NCBI GenBank assembly: GCA_008360955.1
Contig: LUCM01007481.1
Coordinates: forward strand, 251,117-315,116
Length of the DNA: 64,000 nucleotides
Direction: 5' to 3'
Origin: Fasciolopsis buskii
Lineage: Eukaryota; Platyhelminthes; Trematoda; Plagiorchiida; Fasciolidae
Shown here: positions 11,701 through 24,480 of the stretch, in pieces
How the letters are laid out: each line of letters opens with the position of its first letter
How positions within the stretch are numbered: the first letter of the stretch is position 1
The notes under the pieces: model-generated
What the model was told of the DNA's origin: nothing
Database searches by the model: none
Seen by the model: only the letters and a program-made list of their open reading frames with translations
Translations under genes and position numbers: made by a program

Positions 11701-13564
11701 AAATCATCCATCATCTTGAATGTAACCTGGCAAAGAAACGCGAATTCAACTCCCAGTAGCAAACATTTGTTCTAAACATATGAACGAATTTTAAAAAAGT
11801 GGAGATTCCGACAATATTTGGCAAAACAACCTTCACTATTATCGTACAGCTTAGCTTGTACGGCACACAACACCACACCATGTATTTTAATCTTAGGCAG
11901 ACGGAAGGCTTGCAACTGTTGAGTAGATTTGTTCTCGTTATTTTCACGACACATCAGTAGGCATATCAACTTTCGAGTGCTACAATCGAAGGACGGACCA
12001 ATGAGCATCGACCACTCCCACCCTTCCCTTTACCCCGTCATTAGTGTAGCCAAATGCATTTACTACAGTAAGCACTGACTGATTCTCTGAAATGGATTCA
12101 AATTAATCCGACTATTGTAAGCGCAATATAATTGTCATAGGAAGTGTCTTATTCAGGAACGGAAGCCATAGAATGTGATCTAAGTTGTGATTAAATACAT
12201 AAGCATCAATTTGTCAATAACGGGAAAATCTCGTCACTGAAACTTTAACAGAGTTATGTCACTCAAATTCTTGGACAACGCGATTGCATACATCAACTAT
12301 AGCGGAGATGGCAGCTGATGGTGGTGATATTTCGCTGAACGCTACACATTCTCCGTCGTTTAATCTCCTTGAACCATAACCCGGGATCCAAAGAAACACG
12401 CACTTCGTCCCTGAAATCGCGGGTCTTTACAAAATCCACACTGGGCTCACAAGTCACGGCACTGGGTCACTCAATTTACTGACTCGTGATAGCTACTATC
12501 ATGGTCGGAAATCAACATAGATGCGGTGACATCGCATTGGTTACGCCAATGGCTAATCTCAACGAACGCGTCACACGAGAAAGTCAACGAATCCCGATTG
12601 ACCACATTAGCCAGCAAATAAATCGATCAGTAAGTGTTGACCATGAAAGACTAATAAAAGCGATCTCATCTTAACTAATAAATCAACGTATACCCGGCCA
12701 ACTTGGCTTTTCTCGATAAAGTTAGTAGAAAAAAAGAATTCCTGGACAAATTAGGACAGACTTCTCCTTCTTTCCCTATCCTCCGTTTCAAAACACAGTT
12801 CACACAGGATTTGCCCGTTGCCGTATGCGTTGTCTAAAAGTGTATATTTATTTCAACATGCATCGCGACCACTAAAAACGATCCGCAGTTACCAATCGAT
12901 GGCTACAAACCCAAATGAGAAACGAAATATATGTAATCTTCATGATAATTTACCACTTATGTTTGCTGGGATGAACTAATCCAGATCTGTGTTGGTGGTT
13001 TTTAATTTCGCTTGGCATATCCTGTTTTTTTGTCATTCTCGTCGTTCCCGGAGCCGCTTTGGGTGTCACACAAAGGGCAAGTGAACCACAAGGAATTAGA
13101 CTACCGTACATGGTGGCTCCTAGCTTAGTCGTTGCCCCATCCAGCTAGAGTAGCATCTCCATAGGTTTGGGCGGTGTGATGTGTCGGGCTTTGAGTAACC
13201 AGGACTAGTAGAGAATGTAACTGGTGAATAGTGCTATCTCTCAGTGCTATCAATCAAGAGCATCTTGTTTCAGTCTACCGATCACACTGACAAGATCTCG
13301 TAGCTCATGGGTTTTGCCTTGTAACACCAGTTTGTGGAGTCGTCTAGAGAAGAAGAGTGATGATTACTTATCATCTGATGAATTCGGACCGCAACCTGCT
13401 GCCCATTAATCTACTGTATTTATGTGAGCGGCAACTGATATGTGCTAGTTGCCCCTGTCGTTTTGAGATACATGTACCAACTGGATTGCTGGATACATGG
13501 TGTCATCTAACGCGGTTGTTGAGTTTGAATCTGGAGAGTAGAGATTACCGTGACAAATGCCTGG

Positions 13565-14600
13565 GCTCATCGTCGTCGTTCAGCCACAAATAGCAGGGGA
13601 AGCCTCACTGACCGCTGCCTTTGCTCCAGCATTACACCTTGATATACGGACAGTGAATATGCAAATGGGACATGGAGTAAACCAACACAAGAAAAGAATA
13701 CCGCAGTAGACAACCCACGGACTGCGGTCTAAATGGACAAACCCACTTCTTCAACCATTTGATGGAAAATGACAACATGATCGCAACCGTTCGCGATTCT
13801 CTGCCACTTCCTTCAGTTTATCTAGCCCAGTAATTAACGCGTCTACATAGACGTGGGACATCTACTCTACTTACGTTTGCCGTGCATTTTCTCATTCTAC
13901 ATCCCCACACCATCTGGCTTCTCCCACTCCGTGAGAGAAATGCACAGTAGGGCATGTTATGGATGGCGAGTGTCCGCCATACGCAACACGTGGCCCAACG
14001 TAGTTCTGTGAACTGGCACTTAGTACTAGTTTCCACATCTGCATTACTCAGCCGATCACTCCATCCAATCTTATTGATAATAAGTAGACAGCAGTGATCG
14101 AAAATCTCCAAGCGACAAACATCTCCTACACAAATACTATGTTTGCAACCGAACAAACGGAACTGTGCCCACGGCGACAGTACACACGACCTTTCACCTT
14201 CAGTGAAATATAACGCCGACGCCAAAAGTGCTTCAGCCCAGCATAAGCCGCTCGAGCCTTCAATATACGCGTGTGTACCTCTAGTGTCGTACTACCATCG
14301 TTCGACAAACAGCTACCAAGGTAGGTGAAACGGCCCACAATCGTTACTTTCTCCGCATCCAATATCAAGTACGGGACTAGTGTTCTTCAATCCCTTAACA
14401 CTTTGAGGGTGCAAAGCACATGCCGAACCCAGCTACAGCTTTCCTGAATCTGACTAGCCCAGGCTGTTTATCTTCTGTAGGTTCGAATAAGCACACGACG
14501 TCGCCTGCGTAATCTGGGTCAAACAGCTTCTCTCCATTTGCCATTTCGATACCTACAACCCGAAAACCTCCTAAAACATCCTAAAATGGCGAGACCAAAC
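13565..14600 (-). mobile_element. RTE-type LINE 3' fragment with YAGD in place of YADD
   Basis: On the minus strand it starts within the reverse transcriptase (GCFRRFSGCRYRNGKW). It then has the polymerase box as DYAGDVVCLFEPTED near 14500, where related copies have YADD. TIVGRFTYLGSCLSNDGS and RAAYAGLKHFWRRRYISLK follow at 14340-14220. The cysteine-poor C-terminal region (CGVLSRLEIFDHCC-like) comes next, and a 3' UTR ending near 13570 in a GACGACGATGAG tail. The changed catalytic box and frame breaks show it is dead. Confidence 0.85.
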
Positions 14601-15120
14601 TCCCTAGTCAAACACCAGCAGTCTTTGGCAGAAAATTCCAGACTGCAAAGTCTGGTGGTATAATACAACTAATTACCCGTCGCAGATTCGCGGTTGTGTG
14701 TTTACGGTGATGATAGGACAGACCTCCTGGGAGTTAACACGGGACATGACGCTTTACCCCAGAATTTGGATGTACATTTGCAGGGAAAAAGTAAGAGGTT
14801 TATAACGTTTCTAGGGCGTGAATTTTTCTACTTCGTTTGCCTAACAAGTATTTGTCTAGACAGACCAGAAAATGTGCGCTGAAATAGCTTTTGAAAAGCA
14901 TGACATTTGAGCCCGGCTAAAATATACTTTAAAGTGCCCACCCAGGCTACCAATCGCCAATGTCGATTTTGAATGGGGAGATTGACAGCTTCATCGGTAT
15001 GATAATGCTCACAACTAACGTCATCTTCGCTTTAACTCAAATTAGATGAAAGAGCCCGTGGAATCACTCTTGGAGAACTCACGTTCTATCTATGATGTAT
15101 GATGAGAAAGCTGGTTTGCG

Positions 15121-15199
15121 AGACATCTGCTAAGTACTGCATGCGTGGGCATCAAGAGGTTGCCCATGCATGCAATACTCAGTGACGACTGCGATGTCT
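15121..15199. other. Long stem-loop, pre-miRNA-like
   Basis: Bases 15130-15151 pair with 15161-15182 across a 9-base loop (tcaagaggt): 19 Watson-Crick pairs, one G-U and two mismatches in 22. An outer stem, agacatc (15121-15127) with gatgtct (15193-15199), extends it past an asymmetric internal loop. It lies inside the DBT intron. I do not recognise either arm as a known flatworm microRNA. A small fold-back transposon remnant is the alternative. Confidence 0.7.
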
Positions 15200-16779
15200 G
15201 TGAGATTTCCTAACGGAGACTGATGCTTCTGAATCTATCTTATATATAACATTGGAATCCGTTCCACAGATAACAATTATACATTCGCTTGTTCACCAAA
15301 TTGTCCTCAGACTTTCTCCTAAAAAGTATTTTTACTGGGATCAAACTGATTCTCACAGCCCAGGGAAAGATCCATAGAACATAAACAACTACTTCACCAT
15401 TATTGTCCTAGGAGAGTACGATCAATATGACCGAACTAGGATTCGTAACTTTAATTCTCGTTGAAGTACCCGGGTCAAAATAGACTGCATCACAAAACTT
15501 CCTGGCAGGTAAAATGTGGCTATATGGGATGCGCGCTTATGCTGCTGAATTGGGACTCAAGTCCTAAAAAGTGCACTGATGTTCGAGAAACACGAATTTG
15601 AAGTTTGGTATTTAAGTGATCCGACCCGAATACTTTAGAAATGCGCTTGTTTTTCATGGTAATATCATTTATTAAACATGACCAAGTGAATAAAATAAAA
15701 GGAACGTTTGCCCGGACGCTGGCGTTGTACAGTATTATTTCCGTCAAATTTATCGTGAACAAATAGGCCGCGTTGATTTACGGACCATATTTTTTCGCGT
15801 TAAATCATAATGCATACGAAGAGTCCTAGCAAACAACTACCTTTGACTGGTACTATTACGGGAAGAAAACTCGCACAAGGTTGACTTGCTTTCTGACTAG
15901 TTTCAAGAGTGGCAAAATCATTACCCACAGAAATTACGGGTTAGACAGAAAACCTCTGTAACTTCGCCAGAACCAAATCAAGAACGAAGAAAACCAGAAT
16001 GGGAAAACCGGCAAACCGAGGAAACGACAATGATATTTCTTGTCAAATACAACAGGTTGGGACTAAAGTTTGTTGGATGAACCGAGTGATTTAAATTCTC
16101 GGGGCAATTCGAAAAACAACAGGGATTATAAAAAAAGTTGTTGTTAAACTTGTGAAATATTGCTTATTCTCAAGGCGGATCACAGATTCTGATCGAAGTT
16201 CGACTAAACGTTAGTCGACAACAGAAAAAAATACAGCTATTGACAGAGTAGTAAATCACGTTCAAGACTTTACATTTTGGGCATAAAGAGCCTATTTATT
16301 CAAGCATTAATAAACTGCCGATTGGAATCCCAATCCAGTGGTAGTATAGCATCTACATGAATGGATTATTTCCTTTCATCTGAAAGGGCACTAGCCCTGT
16401 CTGTTAAGTGACAAGCTGACTTATATGAATTTTGCAGACTGATACAAATGGCAAACATTTGGATTTCAAGGGTTGCAACACTAGCTCAGACAATCTTGTT
16501 GTTTATGCGGTAAGAAATCAGCACCACCCAAACGCCAACCCATGGGTCGTTTGATGCCAACAAGTTGAATGCTCCAACATGACCTTCAAGATTACTTCCC
16601 CAGATGAGAATCAATGACTTATTAACCGACTTAATGAACTCTGAAAAATTCATTATTGCAGAGACTCAAGATTCACCTGATATTTGACCACCGTTGTTTG
16701 GTAACATACACTATCATTTGCATAATCTTCCCCCGCCCGAATATTTGGTATTTGAGAAAAAATATAAGCCTGAAAACCA

Positions 16780-16990
16780 AACCGGTTCCCGTCTCGGCCG
16801 GGGTTGGGTTTATCGAATTTCCACTTTGGGAATAATCTCGAAACATAGGCACATGGTCCGACGAACCACGACTTATGTCTACCTCGTTGTAAAAGCGGCG
16901 TTCAAAACAGTCGATTGTGAAAATCTGCGACGTTGCCTAAATTGAAGGGTGTGCTACAGGAATTCATTTCACTCATCCAATTCTTGTGTC
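16780..16990 (+). mobile_element. RTE-type LINE fragment, RT fingers/palm
   Basis: The translation reads NQTGSRLGRGWVYRISTLG, then VYLVVKAAFKTVDCENLRRCL. This matches the GFRxGRGCVDQIFTLR...DIKAAFDSVDR block of RTE and related LINE reverse transcriptases. Stops follow, and the match ends near 16990, where a different LINE fragment takes over. Confidence 0.75.
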
Positions 16991-17029
16991 AGAACAGACG
17001 AGTCTGAGTTCAAAGTTTTTCCAACAACC

Positions 17030-17700
17030 TATCTTCTGTATACGATTTCTGTGCACGAGCTGGTTTAAATCTCAACACGTCTAAATGTATTGAGTGTCTG
17101 TTCTCTCACCTTCGGTCGGCCTACCCATCCAAAATGTCTTCCACTAACTCAAAGTACTTAAGAGGGCTGATTCTGTGAAATACCTAGGAATCTCCATTGA
17201 TTTAAATCTGAAGCAGACTTCTCATATTTCTACCTGTGTAAAGGATCTCCGACGGCTGTCATTTCAAATCAGGAAGCTTCACACTACAAGGTGAAACAAA
17301 GCACTATCTCTCGGTTTGTAAACCAGTGTTTTACCAATCCTTCTTTACTGTACTCCCGTCATTTTTCCAGATTTTCTTAAAAAAGACTTTAAAATTGTTC
17401 CTCGGGGACGGTCATTTATAAGCCGGGTGCCATTCATACTACTAACTGAATTATCCCTTAATCTATGTGATCAGCACTTATCAGCATGTGAGAAATTAGC
17501 TCACAAAATTCTTTCTGATCCCACGCATCCTCTGGACAACGAACTTTCAAAGTGTCACCCTCACATTTTTACACGATCCGATTTTCGTTCCATACCTTCC
17601 AGAATCAATATTTATAGGAACTCCTTTGTCCTATAATTATCACGAATTTTGACAAACCGTTACCGGGTTTCAGCCGAATTTCTGAGGATCCTATCCAAAT
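17030..17700 (+). mobile_element. LINE C-terminal fragment, CR1/Jockey-like, different family
   Basis: Translated pieces in changing frames include SVYDFCARAGLNLNTSKC, SVKYLGISIDLNLK, then the C-terminal signature CEKLAHKILSDPTHPLDN and TRSDFRSIPSRINIYRNSF near 17490-17630. The LNxxKC and KYLGIxID blocks are typical LINE RT thumb motifs. The HPL...R...YRNSFV ending is typical of non-RTE clades. Several frameshifts are present. Confidence 0.65.
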
Positions 17701-18735
17701 TCGTTATGAATATTCCTGGTTGAGTTGTTTTATATTCTTTACGAGGCGGTGAGTGTATCTTTTTATCACTTTATTTATCAGTTTTCCCCCATTTTATTTG
17801 TTAAACTCACATTTTTTGACTGAAATGCGACATTAGTTAGTGTACTCAAAAGTCTATACAATACAGTGCTTACGGTGATGTTTCCTCCGAATTCACTGCG
17901 GAAGCAATGTTTGTCGGAGTTGCTCCCTCACCTTTTTTAACTCTGTCCTTGAGAAGGTTACGAAGGTAGCTCTATCCTCGCTCGAGAATAGTGGCAGTGA
18001 TATTTGCTCAAACAGGAACCTGTCTGATTTGGAACATACGGTCGACGTTGTGCTACTGAGCAAGCATTCATATAAGTTGCAGGTGTGTCTTGATTGTCTG
18101 AACGATAGGGTAGTAATGTTTGGGATGCGTTTTGCACCCTCAAAGTATAAAATGTTGTCAGACAGCTAAAGTGGTTCAAAGTCGAACACTGTTCTTTGCG
18201 AATAGACGATGTCGTGAAGTAGCAACCAAAGCCAGAATATGTAGATGTGAGATTAATGAATGTAGAAACTGAAATGAGCCGAACTGGTAATTAGCACACG
18301 CTAGACGGTGAAATAAAACTATTGACAAAAGCATTTCATTAACCAGAACTAATCACAACCAGCTGGTTATCATCAAAATTCGTGCACTAAAGGCGAGTGC
18401 GATTGACATTTTTGAGGCAAACAAGGCGCGCACAAGTGAGGTACACTCATTTGATCAACATTTGTATTTCAATAAGATTAATAACGATGATTACATCCCA
18501 CATCGTCAACAATCCAATGCAAACTTTCGTTATCAGCAGCCTTGTCCCCGGTACCCCCTGCTTACGGTTAACTTTATATCCTAGATTTGCCAATTCACGT
18601 TTCGTAAAAGCAAACCGTTTGTTGCTAAATCCAACCGTCATGTATACGTTGCCACTTTAACGTAGCTTATACCTTCGATTAACTGCAAATCACTTTTTCA
18701 GATATAGAAATGAGAAAGACGTGAAAAACACTGAC

Positions 18736-19066
18736 TTTGTTCTCAGCGGCAATACGACGAACGGCGGGAGTTGCCAGTGCCTTTGCAGAGTCGTCCGCGT
18801 GCACCACAGAAATCGGTTCAGTTGTCGATTCGATTGGTGATGTGGCAGTTGTTGGAGCAGAATCAATTGATTTTGGGGTTTCTGGTGTGTCACTGGCCAA
18901 TTCGATGTCAACTAAGGCCTGGCCAACTGCACACATGTCCTGAGGCTCGAAATGCAAGGCGCGGATCGTGCCATCATAACGACTGGTAATAGTTACCGTG
19001 GCTTTATCACTTTGGACTTCACACAACGGATCAAACTGATGAACGGTATCACCAACCTTAACGTAC
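18736..19066 (-). CDS. DBT: DBT exon (lipoyl domain and start of subunit-binding domain)
   Basis: A 331-base exon of the BCKDH E2 subunit. It completes the Trp codon and reads YVKVGDTVHQFDPL then CEVQSDKATVTITSRYDGT. The lipoyl-lysine is in the DKA motif, codon 19003-19005 on the minus strand. IRALHFEPQD and VGQALVDIEL complete the lipoyl fold. A ~45-residue Ser/Thr/Pro linker follows, then ALATPAVRRIAAENK, the first helix of the E3-binding domain. The acceptor is CACTCCAG. The donor AAA|GTCAGT has C at +3, a slightly weak site. The phases match both neighbours exactly. Confidence 0.96.
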
Positions 19067-22000
19067 CTGGAGTGGATAAAAATTGATCAGCAGAGGGTTT
19101 TCTGAAGTAAAATGAAATCTGACAACAAGGTCCTAACTTTCAAAACATATATATTTTTTGTTCTTTTTCTGATTGATTTATCGTCCGAATGGTTACCAAG
19201 CGATAAACTGATATGTTTTAGAAATAGGAAAGATCCAAAAATTTCATTCTGACTGCTTTGCCCAACAGAGTTTATCCATCACATGAAACAAATGGACAGA
19301 ATTCAAGATGAACCCCAGAGACACAGATACTACCGCATCATCATCCTGAAACCGGAAGGCATCCACTCAATGCAAGAAAGGAATCAACCAGAAGGGCGGA
19401 AAGAGAAGAGATATTACCGATGGTGGGCAAGAGACGTAATCAAATACCAACAGTCAACCCGAGTTTTCTCAAAATCAAGGCAGCACTGCTTAAACTAATG
19501 ACACCAACGATGATTCAGGAAGTGATACAAGCAAACCATAGTGAAAACCCAAGTATTGTGGAGTACCAGCTCACCAGTCGTCATTAGCAACGCAAAAAAT
19601 CAATTGAAAATATTATAAAATCCAACGTTTAATTATAAAGTGAAAGGCGTTCTTGGTAAGCCTTAACAATTACAATAGGGGATGGCTCTAAATTGGGCAA
19701 AAATGTGATTCCGGGGCACGGTATGCATTTTAACTTGGCATTTACCAAACAGACGGAAAGGACTAGCATTCTAGAGTACCACACCAAGCTGTGCACGTAA
19801 CAACAAATTCAGCGGTATTTCGTGAAGCTTTTCAAGTGATATCTCAAACTGTGTTGGGATTATAACTGCGCTGGCCATAAAGTGCATTCTGCTGTGTCGT
19901 ATTATATTGTACAGACGTCTGATTACATAAATGACACAGTCCAGCTACATGAGGCTGTGGATGCGACAGGCTAACGCTTAACTTATCAAACGGTGGCTGA
20001 AAAAAGGAGAAACAGCAAGGATACCTACAAGATTTTATGAATCAGGAATCCTACGAGTCAACAAATGCATTTGATTGTAAAGCCTGAGAAAGACTACACA
20101 CGGTAGTCGAAACGTGAACAAATTACCTCTACCAACAACGCTGTGTTCTTATTATATCTTTCAAAATCATCTGTGAAATTTGAACATATCATTAGATAAA
20201 CGGTCAAAAGTTCAATTACTTTCCTCTACTTCAATTGCATGCATAACCGATTAGTAGGTTAAAGCTCACTTAAGTACACTCTCAACAATTCACTTCGGCA
20301 GTTTAAACGACTAACACTAAAAGCCGATATGCCCCACCCATTCGAAAGATTCGACAGCAATGTCATCGCCCCTGATACCGGAGACCATTGGACTCATTGC
20401 TATCTCCTCATTAATACCTTAGTTTCCACTATTGACATCCTAAATCCAAACAAGTCGAACGTCCTGATCAATCGTTTTAATTCTAGCGTTTAACAATATG
20501 TCAACAGGTGTATAACCTTTGAATATGTCATTCGATTTTTCGAAACTCGCCATTTTGAGCAAAGCGAGATCTTCCCCACTCATATTATATGCATATATAC
20601 ATACATTGCACAAATATGAATACAGATAGTGTCACATCGGAATCACGGCCGAGGATGAAAACAGCGAGCAAAAAGGAGAAAGAAGAGAAGATATGTGAAT
20701 TTCATAACAGTGCTAGTTTTTCTCTTCTCAATTTCCATGTAATCAGCCATCCATTGGGATCCATGAGTCTTCTGTGGGCTTACTACTACCCATTTGCCCA
20801 GATTAAAGTAGAGGGTTATCTTATGGGACCCTTTCCAGAGCTTTTTAAAAAATGGTCTAACCCACAAGGCAGCAGCACGATCTGAGTGTCACGTAACTCA
20901 CTGGTGATCGATGGCTGACTTCATAATTTGTACGCCCTTCGGATGGCGTTAGGCATCTTGAGTTCCCAATACACCCCTTCACCACGGATGCCGGTGAGCA
21001 CACAGCGGTCTGATGCGTAAACCGTCTGTGGTTGGTTTGTAATCGGGAATTAGCCAACTCTCCTAGACCGACCATCAATGACTGGCCAACCCGGTGAAGG
21101 GTGCCGGGAGTTCGGCTTCGTTCTGGCACTTTAGTAAGAATACCTCCTCAACCAGAAGGAAATAAATTGGGCTACCTCAGCAGAGTCTATTTGAAGCGCC
21201 GGTCAATTGGGAGCAGTCTGAGAGGCGCTGAGGACGAATAACCAACTCTGGGCCTAAAACGCCCACCCAAGATCATGCAGAGACAGAATGATCAAATTTC
21301 CGGTTGGATTTTGGAGTGTCAAACAGATCTAGCTAAAAACTGCGGTTGTGCACCTGCAAAATAAGAGATTTAACGCAATAAATTGGTTCGCCATGTATTT
21401 TGTCGTGAGGTATATTTAGAAGCTTTTCGAGGAAGAGACTGTTGACCTACAGATGGCTTCTAAGCAACCCAAACAATTAGATCAGCATAACACGCCCATC
21501 GTACTATACCTCTCGCAGATCCGACGACGTAGCGGGGGGTCCATAAACCCACTCTCGGTATTTGCGATGCTCTCTTTTTCTTGCACTTCTAGTAACTACC
21601 ATTGAGAGGAATGCAATGCTTGGATTTTAGTGTACAAAGCATATGACAGAAGAGGATATCACCAGAGGAAATGCTATCGTCATTAGCTAGCAAACGATTG
21701 GCATTAGCCTCTAATTTTTCCCTGTCTTTCTTGCTGGTTTCTGCTGCACCATATTGTGTATCCAAAAAGGTAATATGACAGGCCTAAACGAAGTCATGGT
21801 GCAGGTAATCACTGACACAAGTAATTTCGAAAGGAGTATATCCTAGGATTTACTCCAGGTGTTCCGCTAGAAAACCTAACCGTCCCTGATTCATATCAAA
21901 TGGCGTCTAAGTTTTAACAAGTGGCTCAAGAGGGCATTATTTGTAGCCACTGCATTCAGTTCAAATATTTATGGGTTTTAGAATGTCTGTGACGGCAAAT

Positions 22001-22099
22001 TCGGGTGCGGATTTTTTATTTGGATACGAGTTTCTCCAAGAAGTAAGTATGTGGATTTTGTTTTAGGCAAAAATCTCAAGTTATTCAACTGCGGTTTTG

Positions 22100-22500
22100 T
22101 CGCAGCAGAAGTATTGCTACACTCATTGATTTCAAAATCGACACCCAATTACCGGCCCATAAACGCAAAATTCAAGCCGGATTTAACAAGAGACAGATTA
22201 TTTGCCCTAGCAGAAATTCAGAAACTGAATGGCGCTGTTGTTAAGCTTTTAGGGCCTCCATGGATTTCTCACATCCTTGCAATTTATAGCGAACACCGAA
22301 AACGAATGATCATTGGATACACCCAAACTACCGTTCAATATACTTGTCTAAATGCTTTTTCCCTATTAAAGATGAACCAGTTGATCCAAAAAATATTTCG
22401 GTTTGAGTTACCCTGTATTTTTGGTTTAAGAAAAGCATACCGCCAGGTTCCCATCAAAAGCAAAAAAGGATGTGCACTGTTTTTCAAAGAGGTGGACTAG
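22100..22500 (+). mobile_element. Ty3/gypsy reverse-transcriptase fragment
   Basis: One open frame carries YRPINAKFKPDLTRDR, then KRMIIGYTQTTVQYTCLNAF, NQLIQKIFRFELPCIFGL and RKAYRQVPIKSKKG. These match the gypsy RT block RMVVDYxQTxNRxTxLDAYP...DLKSAYHQIPI. The catalytic DLKSAY aspartate is replaced (GLRKAY), so the domain is dead. A further 240 bases (to about 22740) may belong to it but lack clear motifs. This is a different gypsy lineage from the 40-44 kb element. Confidence 0.75.
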
Positions 22501-23764
22501 AAATACTCCCCAAAAAGGTCACATAAAGAAACAGCTAGGTACTGCAGGGTTAAAAAGGAATGCATTACGACCAAAATTAAGCATACACCAGCTCCCGGAA
22601 ACGTTCATGGGCATAAGAATATATGACAGGATGATTTTCCCGCACTTCTTCAAAACTACTGTCAGGATTTCATCACAAATGTTAGCGCGTCTTACCAGTC
22701 TGACAAAAAAGTTGAGAAAGCGCCATGGCAGTGAAACACGGTAGGCGTTGGGGCACGAAGTTATACACTAATAAGAAGCTTCTAACTACCGTTCTGGTAG
22801 GTCTACTTCAGTAGTACGGATGAGGATCGACTAAATAGATGTTACTGTCAACATGTCACGAAAAGGCATGAATGACCCAAGATATTATTTCGATTTCAGG
22901 AAACCTCCCAATGCGCAGAAAACCAAACCACTGTGACTAAATTAAAACGGGAAGCTTTGGATCTACGTAATTATTTGTAAAAGTACCTAGGTAGGCGTTT
23001 GTTCTCTGTCAAATTAAATTGACTTTTTATAATGGACTGGCGCTATCAAGTCCTTCCAGTGAAACCCGAGCCGATAATCTCCAAGAAAGTTAACGCGTTG
23101 ATACTAAACGTATATTTAAAGGGCATGCCTTCTGTACAATAATTTAAAGTGAATAAGTAAACAGACACTGGGAACCACAATGAAGTGCTGGAAGACGAAA
23201 CTAACGGCAAAATAAAGTGTACAAGAAGCTCCATTCTGAAACACGACAGGATTATTGAGTGCAGGGCTCTTAATGGCATACAGCAGAATGTTTGATGCTA
23301 GCAAAACACTTAACAATAAAATACGGATGGCAATATGGTGAGATACTGAGGTTGTTTCAAGATCATTCTCGGTACGTGCACGTCCGCATTTGAGGCATTT
23401 CACTCACGAATGAATATAAGCATCGGTATTACACATGGAGATAAAGAAAATCAAACAAAAGTGCCAGAAAGTGTTACAAAAGTTGAAAAATGGCTTTTGG
23501 ATATGACTGAATGCATTTACGTTCAAACCAAACGCTGCTGAACCCGCCTTGATGCAAGGCAACGTCTTCATTAGGTTTTCATAATTGCTAACATTTCCTT
23601 CCCGATCCTCAGAATCGAGTTTGTTTTTTGTTACACCCTTGTGGCTACGTAAAAAAGCGTTAATAGTGAGATAGGGTAACAGCTCTACAAAAACAAGGTA
23701 TCTATGCTTTGATTTCTTTAGTCAAAATTAGCCCACTTACATTCTAATTACCATTTTCTTCCAT

Positions 23765-24480
23765 TTTTGGAATCATCATCATTGTTCAGCGTTAAAAAGC
23801 AAAGAAAACCTCAACGACCGCTGCCGTTCCCCAGAGTTACACATTTATATAAAAAGAGTGAATATCCAAGGGTAAAAGGGAGCGGACCAATACAGGCGGG
23901 AAGAGATGAGAATGCTGCAGCGAACACACGAAACACAGCCTAACTGTGCAAATGCACGTGTTTTCAATCATTCTGATTCGATCGAAAATGACAGAACGAT
24001 TGCCACTGTTCACGGTTCACTGCCATATCCTTCAGTGTCTCCAGCCAGCTGGTTGACGGGTCTTTCGGACCCCAACCACAAAGACCCGAGGCACCTACTT
24101 TATCCAGGTTCACTGTGCATCTTCTCATTCCATTTTGCCACTTCAGCTGCTGAACTCCGCATGGCTTCTTCCATTCCTTGGGAGGAATCCAGAATATGGC
24201 ACAATATGGAAGACGAGTGTTCTCCATGCACAACACGTGATTCAACCCCAACCAGCGTAGTCTACTAGGTTTCATACGCTGAAACAAGGTTTTCTGAGAT
24301 CCAGCACCTAGTGTTAAATTCTTGATCTCCACATTACTCACCGGTTACTCCATCCAATTCTAGCCATGCCACGTAAACATCGGTTGTCGAAAACCTCCAA
24401 CCAACGAACATCGCCCACACGCTTGTTCCATGTCTCGCAGTCGTACAACAGAACTAAGCGCACTCACTTCGGACAACTGA
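23765..24480 (-). mobile_element. RTE-type LINE 3' fragment
   Basis: The minus strand carries SNVEIKNLTLGAGSQKTLFQ, RLRWLGLNHVLCMENTRLP, PPKEWKKPCGVQQLKWQ and GWGPKDPSTSWLETLKDMA, the conserved RTE C-terminal region. A 3' UTR follows with GGATATTCACTC, TATATAAATG and CAGCGGTCGTTGAGG, ending in AACAATGATGATGATT near 23765. It is 5'-truncated near 24480, and the best match in the window is the 54528-55290 copy. Confidence 0.88.

Larger units (their letters stand above)
8419..18735 (-). other. DBT intron between second and third visible exons
   Basis: A 10,317-base intron. It contains the SINE tail at 8640-8745, RTE fragments at 13565-14600 and 16780-16990, another LINE C-terminal fragment at 17030-17700 and a strong hairpin at 15121-15199. 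Between 8746 and 13564 I see no gene or repeat I can name, only scattered frames under 90 codons. The stretches 14601-15120 and 15200-16779 are also blank. The minus frame 18447-18641 (TVGFSNKRFAFTKRELANLG) is unrecognised. Confidence 0.7.

Noticed and set aside
13818..14225. 135-codon minus frame as a gene
   Set aside because: It is part of an RTE LINE C-terminal region with frame breaks, not a host gene.
23116..23403. Hydrophobic minus frame as a membrane protein exon
   Set aside because: No recognised family and no matching splice context with DBT; it is in a DBT intron on the same strand, and T-rich intron sequence readily gives hydrophobic frames.
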